In this document: in pieces, positions 35,478 to 45,059 of the stretch
How positions within the stretch are numbered: the first letter of the stretch is position 1
How the letters are laid out: each line of letters starts with the position of its first letter
Assembly (NCBI GenBank): GCA_016214035.1
Contig: JACRPF010000007.1
Location: 124,001 to 188,000, forward strand
Direction: 5' to 3'
Length of the DNA: 64,000 nt
Origin: Spirochaetota bacterium
GTDB taxonomy: Bacteria; Spirochaetota; Brachyspiria; Brachyspirales; JACRPF01
Notes under the pieces: generated by a model
What the model was told of the DNA's origin: nothing
Database searches by the model: none
The model's input: the letters and a program-made list of their open reading frames with translations, nothing else
Position numbers and translations under genes: made by a program

Positions 35478-37829
35478 TCATGGGTGCACCATGATCTTCA
35501 CAATGATCGTTTCAGAATTTGATGTCAGATGACAAAGATAAACACCCGGAACTACCTTTTGCCCATTCGTCGTGGTGAGATCCCAGGTGACACGCCCCGC
35601 CGAACGGTCAGCATCGGTGGGTGTTACAACAGCAACACGTTTGCCGGAAACGGAATATACCACGGCTACAACATTCTCAGGCACCTGTGTGATCACCGCA
35701 TCTCCGCTGAGACGACACGGATTATTGAGCATCACCGCTCCTGTCAACTTCTTAACCGGTGCAGACAAACTGACGTTGGTGATAAATGTCGATACGGTGT
35801 TCGTTCCGACAACAGCTGTTATTCTGATCGTATAGCGCTGCAGTATGTCCATCGACAAAGGGTAATGCCAATCATTGGTAAAACTGCCGCCGGTATTCAG
35901 AGTGATCGGACCGGTCAAATCATGAGATAAAACAGCAATCCACACTCCGGCATTCGACACAGCCGCATATGCAATTGACAGCATAGCGGCATTCGTGCAG
36001 TTCTTCATCATCGAATAGGACAGTGACAGTGTCCGTGTATCCGACCGTGGTATTACTGCGGAATTACTGAGACTGAGAATTACGGCCGGCTGCTTGGATA
36101 CACCTGCGGTACGTGCCGACTCACCGCCGCTGTTGGTCGCCGACACCTTGTACCAATAGGTCACTCCGGCGGACAGAGACGAATCGGTGTATACGGCGGT
36201 GTTTGCACCCGCACTTGCGATATACGCAAATGATGAACCGTTCGTGCTGCGGTAAATCCTGAATGCGTTTTCGTTCGCCGACTTGTCCGTCCACGTCAGC
36301 CGCAGCGCCATCGCTCCCGTATCCTGCAATGTCAGATTTGTCGGTGCCGCGGGCGGTGTGACGACAAGCGTATACAGGTATGTGTTGGTTGCGCTATTGT
36401 TGCCCAGCGAATCGCGGCCGTACACGGAAAGCGATGTGGTATTTTCAATATCGATCGATGTACCGTTCGTGGTGAATTGATTCCATACCGCTTGCGCTGA
36501 GCCTGTCGAAGCGTTGGTCGACCAGTATCCATAGGTCTCATTCACATCAAGCGTGACAGTAAACGGAGCGTTCGTCGAAAACGCTGACGGAGCGCCGGTG
36601 ACGATGGGCGCGTTTGTATCAAAACCGTATGAAATGGAATTCGTTGCGCCCGACACGTGCAGTAGGTCTTTGCCATAGTAACGCAGTACGGTACTCCGGC
36701 TTATCGTAATAACAGCACCGCTCGTCGTGAATTGATAAAACACAGAGCCGTTGGTCGACCAGAAGCCGTAATTCCTGTCGACATGAAGCGTAATCTGAAA
36801 CGTCTTATTCGTCGTGAATGCTTTCGGTGCACCGGTGACCTTCGGCGTCTGCGATTGGCTGAGCAGCCAGTCCCACACATTGTAGTTGCTGTACACCTTA
36901 GTCCATGCGCCGTGACCGCCGCTCGGATACAGGGTAACCCGCAGCGGATAGTCTCCATTCGTCACGACATTCGGTTCCCATGTCCACCCCGGCGTGCCTG
37001 ATGAAAAGAGGCCGGTCATGGTATTTGCCGCAGGCAGGTTTACGTTGTTCGACAGATGCGGGTACAACGCAAGCGGATCGGCGGTGTAATCCGCAAGCGC
37101 ACCGGAGATCGCACGCGCCCAGTCGATGGTGAGCGTACGGCTTACGGTTGCATCATCCCAGTTATGAAATGCCCAGACTGATACGCCGATGAAATGATCG
37201 GCATTGGTCGGATTCCACGACGCGCCGCATATCGGTATGACCGCGGCCAATCGCCCCGAATAATCGCGCACATAATCCCACGTACGTCCGCCGCCCATAC
37301 TGAGACCGGTCAGATACAGACGCGATGCATCGAGACGGTATGCAGACTCAAGGTACGTTAAAAACCCGTTCATCTCCCAGGGATCGAACCAGGCGTTGCT
37401 GTGCGCCTGCGGTGTTATTACAACGACTTCATTCGTCCCGAAATAGGGCGTCCGTCCCGCAGCCAGATCATTTTTGATGATCAGCATAGGTCCGATAGCG
37501 GCACTCTGCAGATGTCCCGTCGCCGTTGCGCCATAGATACCGTCACCGCCGCTGCCGACACCATGCAGCGCCACGATGAGCGGATAACGTTTTGTTGTAT
37601 TCATGTCATAACCCGGCGGAAGATATTCAATATATCCGAACGTGGACGATGTTGTTCCGAGATCTTTATATATCATCGCATTGTCTGCTGAGGCTATACG
37701 CGGGAATGTAAATATGATCACGAATAGACATACGGCAAATACCGACCTGTATGAAGAACCGGCACCGCTTCGGCTATACTGCATTCGTGCTGACATAGAA
37801 CACGCTGTTTGCATATCTTGTAAATTCAT
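35478..37829 (-). CDS. Secreted multidomain esterase (CE1/PHB-depolymerase-like)
   Basis: 783 residues. The signal peptide is preceded by a ~25-residue extension. The catalytic domain starts YIEYLPPGYD, with LHGVGSGGDG (oxyanion) and the Ser177 elbow GLSMGGGRT, as in feruloyl/acetyl esterases of CE1 type; His is likely in GGHGAWTKVY. Two modules with YGYWSTN or FWSTNG follow, then fibronectin type III (TYWYKVSATNSGGES) and a C-terminal FlgD-like domain (VTWDLTTTNGQKVVPGVYLC). The layout is shared with the next gene downstream, so both products should be exported and attached in the same manner. Confidence 0.75.
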   Translation of the reverse strand: MNLQDMQTACSMSARMQYSRSGAGSSYRSVFAVCLFVIIFTFPRIASADNAMIYKDLGTTSSTFGYIEYLPPGYDMNTTKRYPLIVALHGVGSGGDGIYGATATGHLQSAAIGPMLIIKNDLAAGRTPYFGTNEVVVITPQAHSNAWFDPWEMNGFLTYLESAYRLDASRLYLTGLSMGGGRTWDYVRDYSGRLAAVIPICGASWNPTNADHFIGVSVWAFHNWDDATVSRTLTIDWARAISGALADYTADPLALYPHLSNNVNLPAANTMTGLFSSGTPGWTWEPNVVTNGDYPLRVTLYPSGGHGAWTKVYSNYNVWDWLLSQSQTPKVTGAPKAFTTNKTFQITLHVDRNYGFWSTNGSVFYQFTTSGAVITISRSTVLRYYGKDLLHVSGATNSISYGFDTNAPIVTGAPSAFSTNAPFTVTLDVNETYGYWSTNASTGSAQAVWNQFTTNGTSIDIENTTSLSVYGRDSLGNNSATNTYLYTLVVTPPAAPTNLTLQDTGAMALRLTWTDKSANENAFRIYRSTNGSSFAYIASAGANTAVYTDSSLSAGVTYWYKVSATNSGGESARTAGVSKQPAVILSLSNSAVIPRSDTRTLSLSYSMMKNCTNAAMLSIAYAAVSNAGVWIAVLSHDLTGPITLNTGGSFTNDWHYPLSMDILQRYTIRITAVVGTNTVSTFITNVSLSAPVKKLTGAVMLNNPCRLSGDAVITQVPENVVAVVYSVSGKRVAVVTPTDADRSAGRVTWDLTTTNGQKVVPGVYLCHLTSNSETIIVKIMVHP

Positions 37830-37883
37830 TCGGATACCCTATTCCCCAGATCGACATTTATGTAGGTACATATATGCACTTTT

Positions 37884-37913
37884 ATTATAAAAAAAGGGTG
37901 AAATATCAGTCAA
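37884..37913 (-). promoter_or_regulatory. Candidate promoter of the esterase-hydrolase pair
   Basis: Minus-strand TTGACT (37908-37913), 18 bases including a seven-T run, TATAAT (37884-37889). The -35 box overlaps the stop of the preceding gene. It should transcribe the esterase and, 51 bases on, the GH-A-like gene. Confidence 0.5.
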
Positions 37914-39081
37914 TTGTTGTATCATTTGTCGTTTCCGGGATGGTCACCGGTCCTCCATGAGCGTCGCCGTACTTCATCGCTTCGTTGTTGATTGTATTTC
38001 CCTGAAGGAAAATACGTTTACTCGTATTACCGAGCCACATACCGCGCCGCACTCCTTCTGCAACGATAATCCTGTTACTGTATATTCTGATATTATCATG
38101 TCCGGTGTCATTTTTGAACTTCTGCGTGTTCGGATAGGTAAGCCATATCCCGGCACGCACCCACCATGTCTTTGCGGCTTCTTTTTCGCTGATCGGATAA
38201 TCGTTGGTCAGATCGTTATAGGCAATGCTCACATTGCTGCAGCGGAAAAACAATGATGCGCATGCATTCCTGGTATTGCGCGCCGTATTGCTGATGATCG
38301 CGGAATCGCTGCACCATTCCAGATCAAGTCCGACATCTTTCGCCCCGTCGACATGATTATATGCCATGAGCACATTGCTTGCGCCGGTCCCCCAGATAGC
38401 GCCTCCCCCGCCATTGCGCACCGTATTCCCGATAATGGTTATGTTCGATGACTTCTGCTGCTCGAACTTCCAGTTACCCCAGAACTGTATGCCGTGTTCC
38501 GTGCAATCATACACGTTATTACTGACAATGAGCATATCTCCGCAGAAATTCAGGTCTGTAGCCCGACGGACATTTGATATGAAACACGCTTGAATGATAA
38601 TAGCGGAACTATTATCAAGCCCTATGCCCATGCCTTTTGAATTTATAATCGTCACATTTGAAAGTGAAACATTACTCGATTTGAACGCATAAATGCCGTT
38701 GACGGCTTTACCCCGACAATCGATTCGAATACCTGAAAGAGAACAACCGCTGCTGATCTTGAAAAAGTTCTTTCCCGCCTCTTCCGTCGGAACTATACAC
38801 GCGCCGCCCTCGCCTCGTATGGATTTCCCCGCCGGCACGACGAGTTCTTTTACGGCAAACGTTCCGTTCGGGATCGTGACCGATGACGATGCGGCGAATG
38901 CCTTTTGAAACGCTGCCGTTGCATCACTCGTCCCGTCGGGATTTGCACCGTATGCGGTAATATCCGAGACTGATCTCATATCTGCGGGGAAAGCATTCTC
39001 TGCATTGAGAACACCGGCGAAACAGCATATGCACGCTAATGCCATCATACTTGAGTGAAATCCATTGCGCATCTGCTTCAT
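37906..39081 (-). CDS. Secreted right-handed parallel beta-helix protein (pectate-lyase-like)
   Basis: A 391-residue exported beta-helix. Signal peptide (residues 1-27, ending GVLNA) is followed by the pectate-lyase-superfamily opening DITAYGANPDGTSDATAAFQKAF. Beta-helix coils have recurring N-V-x-I patterns (SNVSLSNVTIINSKG, SNNVYDCTEHGIQ, ISNTARNTRNA). No lyase or hydrolase catalytic set could be assigned. Start at 39081 is preferred over the ATG 30 bases upstream because AAGG precedes it. Confidence 0.75.
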   Translation of the reverse strand: MKQMRNGFHSSMMALACICCFAGVLNAENAFPADMRSVSDITAYGANPDGTSDATAAFQKAFAASSSVTIPNGTFAVKELVVPAGKSIRGEGGACIVPTEEAGKNFFKISSGCSLSGIRIDCRGKAVNGIYAFKSSNVSLSNVTIINSKGMGIGLDNSSAIIIQACFISNVRRATDLNFCGDMLIVSNNVYDCTEHGIQFWGNWKFEQQKSSNITIIGNTVRNGGGGAIWGTGASNVLMAYNHVDGAKDVGLDLEWCSDSAIISNTARNTRNACASLFFRCSNVSIAYNDLTNDYPISEKEAAKTWWVRAGIWLTYPNTQKFKNDTGHDNIRIYSNRIIVAEGVRRGMWLGNTSKRIFLQGNTINNEAMKYGDAHGGPVTIPETTNDTTID

Positions 39082-39144
39082 ATCATTGCACCTTTTCCCC
39101 AAAACTGTCACGAGCGAATCGAGTTACCATAATTATCACGACCT

Positions 39145-40620
39145 CTACTTTCCTGACGGTGCTATCACCGGTTCAATTTTTGTGACGGGCAATTGCCACC
39201 GTGCCGGTTCATCTTTGCGCTGCTGTTCCAGCCATGCAAGCGCGGCTGCGTGTATTATCACGTGTCCTCCATCAAATACCGATATGCGTGTATTCCCCGA
39301 TATCTTCCGGAATAACACCGGCGCTTTACCGTAATAGGGATCATTTTCCGGCTTTTGATATTTTGTGGGCACCGACCTGTTCGCCGTCATGAAGTCGATA
39401 TCATCGGCAGGAATTCTATCCGCCTCAGCCGCCGCCATATTATACGCAAGCAATGAATGACTTACCGGCACGCTCCCCGTATGACCGTCATGAATTCCGG
39501 CATTGATGTCCAGCGGCAGTTTTTTCGCAGAAGCAATATATATTATGGGCGAACGCCGCGCATACTCATCATCAACAGACGACGATTCCCCGGGAGTACC
39601 CGAACAGACCTTTTTCAGCATGTCGGCATAATTCAGTTTTGCGGCGCGTGTCTGCACATACCATTCCTTCAGATCGGATATTCCGCACCAGGCCGACACC
39701 GCAGCCCATGTCTCCGGACTTCTGCCCGCCATGAGCATGGCCATATGCCCGCCGCCGGAGGCACCGACAAGATATACACGAGTTTGATCGATATTCGCCA
39801 GTGTCTTTGCGTAGGTCACTGCACTCAGAATATCCTTTACCGCGTGTTCTGAACCGCATGCCTCAGGATTGTTATTCGGTCCGCGAAAATTCGGATGCAG
39901 CATCGCCCAGCCATGCGCTATACACCATTTCGCATATTCCGGTTCTGCCTGCATATAATTACCGCCCCACGTGTGAAGCGCAACTAAAAGCGGTACCGGT
40001 TCCGTGGCATCGGGTCTATAGAACAGCGCCGGCTGCTCCGTAGCATCAGCATCACTGTGATAGACGATCTTTTTCACCCCTGCCGGCCATCCGGGGACTT
40101 CAGGGACAATTGCCCCTCCACGTACCTCGCCGTCCGTGATCGTACCGAATGTGACCTCCCGAATTGCCGGCTGTTTATTGTGCGCTTTGTCCGTAAATAC
40201 AAACTTTATAAACCTTGCTGATTTATTCAGTGTCAGAACGGCCGGTGTAACATTCGGCAGGGTACCGGCTTCATTCATGTGCTCGACATCATCACCGATA
40301 TGCACTACCGCCGATCGGGCCATGAATACATCTGAAAAATATTCGACACGTATTCCGGGTATCATCATTACCGAATCTAGGTCAAATAAAAGCGCCCATG
40401 TATTTGCCGCCGGGTCACCGGCCCAGGTTGTGTTGGTATTCCCATCGATCAGACATCCCGCATCGCCCTTACCGCCGGGATACACCGAGCTCGCTTTCAC
40501 GCTGATTGTCCCGATTCGTGCCGTCAATTTTTTTGATTCATCGGCTGCGGATAATAATCCGGCATACAAGGCCCAGGTCATAATGGCGATGACCGCTGAT
40601 GATATATTATTCCTTCTCAT
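39145..40620 (-). CDS. Secreted F5/8C-like plus alpha/beta hydrolase (carbohydrate esterase-like)
   Basis: 491 residues. Signal peptide, then a discoidin-like domain (about 30-175; KASSVYPGGKGDAGCLIDGNTNTTWAGD is characteristic), then a prolyl-oligopeptidase-type hydrolase with LHTWGGNY (oxyanion), the elbow VGASGGGHMAM, an acid in NAGIHDGHTG and His in FDGGHVIIH. Likely releases esters or short oligomers from bound glycans. The ATG at 40620 gives a proper signal peptide; the open frame extends 68 residues upstream into a hairpin-rich region. Confidence 0.75.
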   Translation of the reverse strand: MRRNNISSAVIAIMTWALYAGLLSAADESKKLTARIGTISVKASSVYPGGKGDAGCLIDGNTNTTWAGDPAANTWALLFDLDSVMMIPGIRVEYFSDVFMARSAVVHIGDDVEHMNEAGTLPNVTPAVLTLNKSARFIKFVFTDKAHNKQPAIREVTFGTITDGEVRGGAIVPEVPGWPAGVKKIVYHSDADATEQPALFYRPDATEPVPLLVALHTWGGNYMQAEPEYAKWCIAHGWAMLHPNFRGPNNNPEACGSEHAVKDILSAVTYAKTLANIDQTRVYLVGASGGGHMAMLMAGRSPETWAAVSAWCGISDLKEWYVQTRAAKLNYADMLKKVCSGTPGESSSVDDEYARRSPIIYIASAKKLPLDINAGIHDGHTGSVPVSHSLLAYNMAAAEADRIPADDIDFMTANRSVPTKYQKPENDPYYGKAPVLFRKISGNTRISVFDGGHVIIHAAALAWLEQQRKDEPARWQLPVTKIEPVIAPSGK

Positions 40621-40667
40621 ATTATGCACATAGTGCGCAATGATACTCAAAACATATTGCCGCTCTC

Positions 40668-40792
40668 GCGGTGCATCCAGCACCGCTGGCGCTAGCGAAG
40701 CGCGGGAGTTCATCATGATTCCGCACATCCATGTGCGAATTTTTCTTGGCATACCATCTTTCAAGCCATTGAGATTGCGGGATACGTCCCGC
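40668..40792. repeat. Cluster of short palindromes including REP-like repeat copy 2 (40673-40697)
   Basis: The 251-base gap holds three perfect hairpins: GCGGTGC/GCACCGC (40668-40686), GCGCT/AGCGC (40689-40703) and GCGGGA/TCCCGC (40777-40792). The 25 bases at 40673-40697 repeat those at 20127-20151 in inverse orientation with two mismatches. This looks like a REP-type intergenic element. Confidence 0.5.
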
Positions 40793-40871
40793 GCTATGCC
40801 TAAGTGTATCCATAACTGCTCCACACGGGCATGATAGATTGCCGTTCAGTGAAAGAAAAACGAGATGGCGG

Positions 40872-42422
40872 CTATTTTCCGAGCTTAACCACCGATGCAT
40901 CATTCATATATGTTTCGATATTCGGCTTAGCTCCGTTCTCGAATTTCTCATCGAGTATGGAGAATACCCCATGCGGCGTTCCCGGGATGTAGTTCCTGGC
41001 ATTTATGTAAATATCTCTTTTTGAATTTCCGGCATATAGATTTCGAGTCAGCACGCATCCGCTCGAGTTGGAAAAGTTCATGGTGCCGTCGATCTTGATG
41101 CCGTACGGATTCCGCAAAAAGGTGTTCGATTGTATCGTCGAATCATACACAGTCGTACATATCAATCCGGCCATCGCATTGTCGGTGCACCTGTTCTTGG
41201 CCACAACCGCGCCGCGAAGTCCGGTGGAGCCTTTGCCGGCGCCGTTGAGCAGAATGCCTATTCTGAAATTCGACATCGCGGTATTGTCCTGTATCTTTGC
41301 GCCGACGCCCCACCCGATGAAAATGCCGTCAACGCCGTTATACCGCGCCGTATGATATTGCACCGTGATGTCGCGTCCCCGGTTGATGTCGATGCCATTA
41401 TTGATGTTCCCGTCGGTGGTGCAGTTGCTCGCGATAAGACCATTGGGCTTGTCCGAGTTCCCCAATCCGATGTAGTTATTCTCGTTCGCGATGACATTCG
41501 CATAGAGCGTCTTCGCTGTCGCACGGTTGAATATCCCGAAATGGGAGTTCGAGCTGTAATTCCCGCCGATAACCGTGAACGCTTTACCGCTCCCCTCGAT
41601 ATACACTCCGTTGTACGGGTCTTTCGACATCGCAACCGGCGCACCGGATATCTTCGACTGGTTCACACCGTTCTCCGGTTTCCTGACGCCGGTGTCAGAA
41701 GGAAATGTGATCGTCTTTTTATCATAGTCGATGCTTTCTATTTTATATCGAGCGTCACCGAACCAGATGCGCGGATTGACCGGATTCTCAGCGGTCCAGA
41801 CGACGAATTGCGACGGTATCTCCGCCAGCGGTATCACCGGCGTATTCGCGTCTACAGGTGCTGATAATTTCGCACGCTGATAGGCACCGCTGCCGATGAC
41901 CTCGCAATTGCTCATGATGAGAACAGCATTTGCTCCGGAAAGTTTGATATAGATACCCTGCTTCGGTGCGTCCGGAACTTTCACATTGTTGAGCGTGATC
42001 GTATTGTCACCGCTCAAAACGATGATGACACCCGTTTCGCGCGGCGTTGACTTCGGCGTGTACGGTGTTGTGGGTGACAGAGTAGTAATATCGCTGATAA
42101 CTACTTCTTTTTCACGATATGAATCGCCGTTGATCGTCAGCGCAGGTCTGTCCTGATGCATCTGTTTGATCGCAGCGTTTTTCAAATGAACCGGCTTTCC
42201 GACAACCGCATTATCCAGTGCAACCGTAATTCCATGAAAATCGATTACGGAATCATCTGCGGCCGCATCAATCAGTGTTTTGAACGCGGCATTATCGTCG
42301 GTCCCGCCTATCCCGGATGTACGCGCATCGATCGATTGACCGGTGCCGCCTGAAAATAGCGACTGGGTCACAAAAACAACGAAGCAGACCATACCTGCTG
42401 CATAAACCCGTGCGTGTTTCAT
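40872..42422 (-). CDS. Secreted right-handed parallel beta-helix protein
   Basis: A 516-residue exported protein. The signal peptide ends near LFSGG. A beta-helix occupies residues ~60-500 (for example GVIIVLSGDNTITLNNVKVP, NNYIGLGNSDKPNGLIASNC, DGIFIGWGVGAKIQDNTAMS). Such folds occur in polysaccharide lyases, epimerases and GH28/GH110 enzymes; no catalytic motif was recognisable. The ATG at 42422 has a perfect SD (GGAGG). It follows the IclR gene by 47 bases on the same strand and is a likely co-transcribed target. Confidence 0.75.
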   Translation of the reverse strand: MKHARVYAAGMVCFVVFVTQSLFSGGTGQSIDARTSGIGGTDDNAAFKTLIDAAADDSVIDFHGITVALDNAVVGKPVHLKNAAIKQMHQDRPALTINGDSYREKEVVISDITTLSPTTPYTPKSTPRETGVIIVLSGDNTITLNNVKVPDAPKQGIYIKLSGANAVLIMSNCEVIGSGAYQRAKLSAPVDANTPVIPLAEIPSQFVVWTAENPVNPRIWFGDARYKIESIDYDKKTITFPSDTGVRKPENGVNQSKISGAPVAMSKDPYNGVYIEGSGKAFTVIGGNYSSNSHFGIFNRATAKTLYANVIANENNYIGLGNSDKPNGLIASNCTTDGNINNGIDINRGRDITVQYHTARYNGVDGIFIGWGVGAKIQDNTAMSNFRIGILLNGAGKGSTGLRGAVVAKNRCTDNAMAGLICTTVYDSTIQSNTFLRNPYGIKIDGTMNFSNSSGCVLTRNLYAGNSKRDIYINARNYIPGTPHGVFSILDEKFENGAKPNIETYMNDASVVKLGK

Positions 42423-42469
42423 AAATCCTCCGGAAAATGTTTTTATCGAACGATACTTTTTCCCCATGA

Positions 42470-43216
42470 TCAACCCTGCACCATATTTTCGTTTTCAATC
42501 CGCTTCGCGCACGATACGGCAAGTGATATCAGTTTGCTGCGGTTTGCTTCACTGTCACGGATGCCCAGCGTTGCGATGATCTCCCCCGAAGCGCCGAATA
42601 TCGGTGCGGCAACCGGATATGAATCCGGAATGATATCGGGAGCCGAATATCCCTCACTGCGTATCTTCGCAAGATATGATTCCAGCGCTTCAGGTGTATT
42701 CCAGAAATGCGCGCCGAATACGTTAAACGGGTACACGATGCGGTAATTGCGGCGCTGCTCGTCGGTCCAGAAAGCCTGAAACAACAGCGACGATGCCATT
42801 CCATATGGATGCGATATTTTCTCGAACGGCTGCTGTATGATACCCGGCCGCTCCGGGGACAGACGCATCGTCATGACAATATCAAAACCCGACTGCTCCG
42901 CGATGCTCACGGTGGCTGAAGGGAATGCATCATGCATTTCGCGCATGAAAGGCATGAGCTTTTGACGCAATCCCGACTGCTGCTGACGGCGGGCAATGGA
43001 AATGAATTTCTCACCGACGGCATAGCGGATCGGGTCCTGACGCTGATCCAGAAAACCCTCCGCGATAAGCGTACGCGCAAGATTATGCAGCGTAGTCTTT
43101 TTCATACCGGTCCGTTCCATCAACTGAGCCAGCGTCATTCCATCGGGGGCATCCGCCACGATCTCAAGGATCATCAGCCCTCGCTGCAATGATTGAACCA
43201 TCTCATTATATGCCAT
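42470..43216 (-). CDS. IclR-family transcriptional regulator
   Basis: A 248-residue regulator. The N-terminal winged helix is typical (VQSLQRGLMILEIVADAPDGMTLAQLMERTGMKKTTLHNLARTL, residues ~7-50), followed by the effector-binding GAF-like domain (residues ~75-245). IclR proteins commonly control catabolism of sugars, uronates and aromatics. Its promoter carries a perfect inverted repeat between -35 and -10, suggesting autorepression. It is adjacent to beta-helix genes on both sides. Confidence 0.9.
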   Translation of the reverse strand: MAYNEMVQSLQRGLMILEIVADAPDGMTLAQLMERTGMKKTTLHNLARTLIAEGFLDQRQDPIRYAVGEKFISIARRQQQSGLRQKLMPFMREMHDAFPSATVSIAEQSGFDIVMTMRLSPERPGIIQQPFEKISHPYGMASSLLFQAFWTDEQRRNYRIVYPFNVFGAHFWNTPEALESYLAKIRSEGYSAPDIIPDSYPVAAPIFGASGEIIATLGIRDSEANRSKLISLAVSCAKRIENENMVQG

Positions 43217-43251
43217 AAACGTTCCGTTATGATGGATATTAGTACATCTAT

Positions 43252-43280
43252 AATATACGACATTTGAGAGTAAATGTCAA
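43252..43280 (-). promoter_or_regulatory. iclR promoter with internal palindromic operator
   Basis: Minus-strand TTGACA (43275-43280), 17 bases, TATATT (43252-43257). A perfect 7-bp inverted repeat GACATTT (43259-43265) and AAATGTC (43272-43278) fills the spacer and touches the -35 box, a classical repressor position. Nothing else is recognisable between 43281 and 43401. Confidence 0.7.
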
Positions 43281-43401
43281 GGAAAAAATGAAATTTTATT
43301 GTATTAAGCTATTGCACTTAGTAATTATGCAATTTATCAGGAAAGCGTCATATTCGATTCACAATGACAATTCTATGCGGCGCAATAAAGAAACACCACA
43401 A

Positions 43402-45042
43402 CTATCTGTCTGAGTTCACATTCGCGCAATGTTCCGCTGTCAGCGCCTGCTTCATCCGTTCACGCGGTTTATAAGACACTGTCTTTTCCATGATATTACC
43501 GGTAAACGATAATCCGTCGACCGAACGGGCATACACGAGTCCTGTGTCGAATGTCCTGAACAGATTTTGCTCTATGCGGATATTTCTATGGTAACACTTG
43601 TCTGAAAATTCCGGCATCTCAGGATCGATATCGATGACCGCGCGGCCCCAGACGCCGTAATTGCAGTCGATGAATTTGTTATTACGTATCGTCACATCAC
43701 TCACGGCGCCTGATTCATACCATGAGTTCGCGTCACCGGATATTTTGAGCGCAGAACCCGGCGTTGACAGTGTGTTGTTCTCAACAATAACTTTTCCCGC
43801 CGTCGTGATCAGAAAACCGCGCGCACGATTACGCCGTGCCGTGGTCCCGGTGATGATGAGATCAGGAACACGGTTCATGTTTTCGATGACATCTCCCGGC
43901 GAAAATTGCGGCAGCGCATCAAACGTCACGAGCATGCGGTCGACGTTCAGAATGCGCACACCGGTCACGGTACTTTCAGCGAACGGCAGAAGCGTCCTGT
44001 TGCTGACAAACCGCATCCGTTCTCCGGCCTTTGCAATATTTATCCCCACCTGTTCATGATGCACCAGCCGCACCAGCGCTGTCTTTTCATCGATGCGTTC
44101 ATCCAGCCGTCCGTAAATGCCATGCACGTTTCCCGGATCGTCAAGCTGGTTCTCGAACAGACAATTCTCGATGCGTATCATTCCGCGGCAGTATACAAAA
44201 TGCGTGGCGTCAGCCGATGCGCTGAACATGCGATCTCCGGACGGCGTCACCGAGCAATGCGAGAGCGTGATATTTTCCGTATTCTGTCCGATGAATCCCA
44301 TACCGCCGCAGTGATTGACCGTAACGTTCGTGAAACGGACATCTCTGCTTTCATCGATGAATATTCCCGGCGAATGGCGCGTACCGGTACGGAGCACCAT
44401 CACGTTGTTCTTTTTCGGCGGTGTTTTCATATCGGCGAAGATGCGTACAGCGCCGCCGGCAAGCGCTTCAGCCCTGCGTTCGATATGCCACGGAGAACCG
44501 GCATTATCAAGAGCCATATAAGCGACAGCGCGTGTAGCCGGATCGAATTCGAGAAAGTGCGTGAGCGGAAATTCGCATCCTTCACCTGGAAATACTAATA
44601 CATCTTTTTTGATCGCATAGGGAAACGCCGATGGAATTTTCATATCAAAGTGTTTCTCAGATGCGTCGACGACATCACCCTGTGCATAGAACGGATGTTC
44701 CCAATCGATAGAAATATCTTCTATTGTAACATCTGACGAAGCCGAGATGATGACACCCATCATGATGCCATGCATCACCAACCGGCTGCCGTTGCCTTTC
44801 ACCGTAAGCCCGTTCAACCCGAGGAGCGGGAGCGCGCATCGTTTAAGCCCGTGACTGTTATTCGAAATGGCGGCATACATCTCATGCGCGGTCTCGGGAT
44901 AGAAATGATAATCACCTTTGGGAAACACCAGGACGGCATCGACCGAAGCACGGCACGCGGCAAGCGCCGACAAAACAGCAAGTGTTGCATCGCTTCTGTC
45001 GGGCTTTGCGCCGAAGTCACGGACATTTATTTCAATACTCAT
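43402..45042 (-). CDS. GH110-like alpha-galactosidase (beta-helix)
   Basis: A 546-residue right-handed beta-helix without signal peptide. It opens with NVRDFGAKPDRSDATLAV and has DISIDWEHPFYAQGDV. The segment SADATHFVYCRG...ENCLFENQLDDPGNVHG has an Asp and an Asp-Asp pair 23/24 residues apart, matching the catalytic spacing I recall for GH110 (Asp321, Asp344/345). GH110 enzymes are inverting exo-alpha-1,3-galactosidases. Absence of a signal peptide suggests cytoplasmic action on imported oligosaccharides. Last gene of the operon running from 52089. Confidence 0.7.
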   Translation of the reverse strand: MSIEINVRDFGAKPDRSDATLAVLSALAACRASVDAVLVFPKGDYHFYPETAHEMYAAISNNSHGLKRCALPLLGLNGLTVKGNGSRLVMHGIMMGVIISASSDVTIEDISIDWEHPFYAQGDVVDASEKHFDMKIPSAFPYAIKKDVLVFPGEGCEFPLTHFLEFDPATRAVAYMALDNAGSPWHIERRAEALAGGAVRIFADMKTPPKKNNVMVLRTGTRHSPGIFIDESRDVRFTNVTVNHCGGMGFIGQNTENITLSHCSVTPSGDRMFSASADATHFVYCRGMIRIENCLFENQLDDPGNVHGIYGRLDERIDEKTALVRLVHHEQVGINIAKAGERMRFVSNRTLLPFAESTVTGVRILNVDRMLVTFDALPQFSPGDVIENMNRVPDLIITGTTARRNRARGFLITTAGKVIVENNTLSTPGSALKISGDANSWYESGAVSDVTIRNNKFIDCNYGVWGRAVIDIDPEMPEFSDKCYHRNIRIEQNLFRTFDTGLVYARSVDGLSFTGNIMEKTVSYKPRERMKQALTAEHCANVNSDR

Positions 45043-45059
45043 GGTACGGCTCCTTATTA

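Noticed and set aside
32514-37829. Type IX secretion sorting domain
   Set aside because: The C-termini resemble T9SS type A ends (PGVYLC), but no Por genes are in view, and FlgD-like Ig domains look the same.
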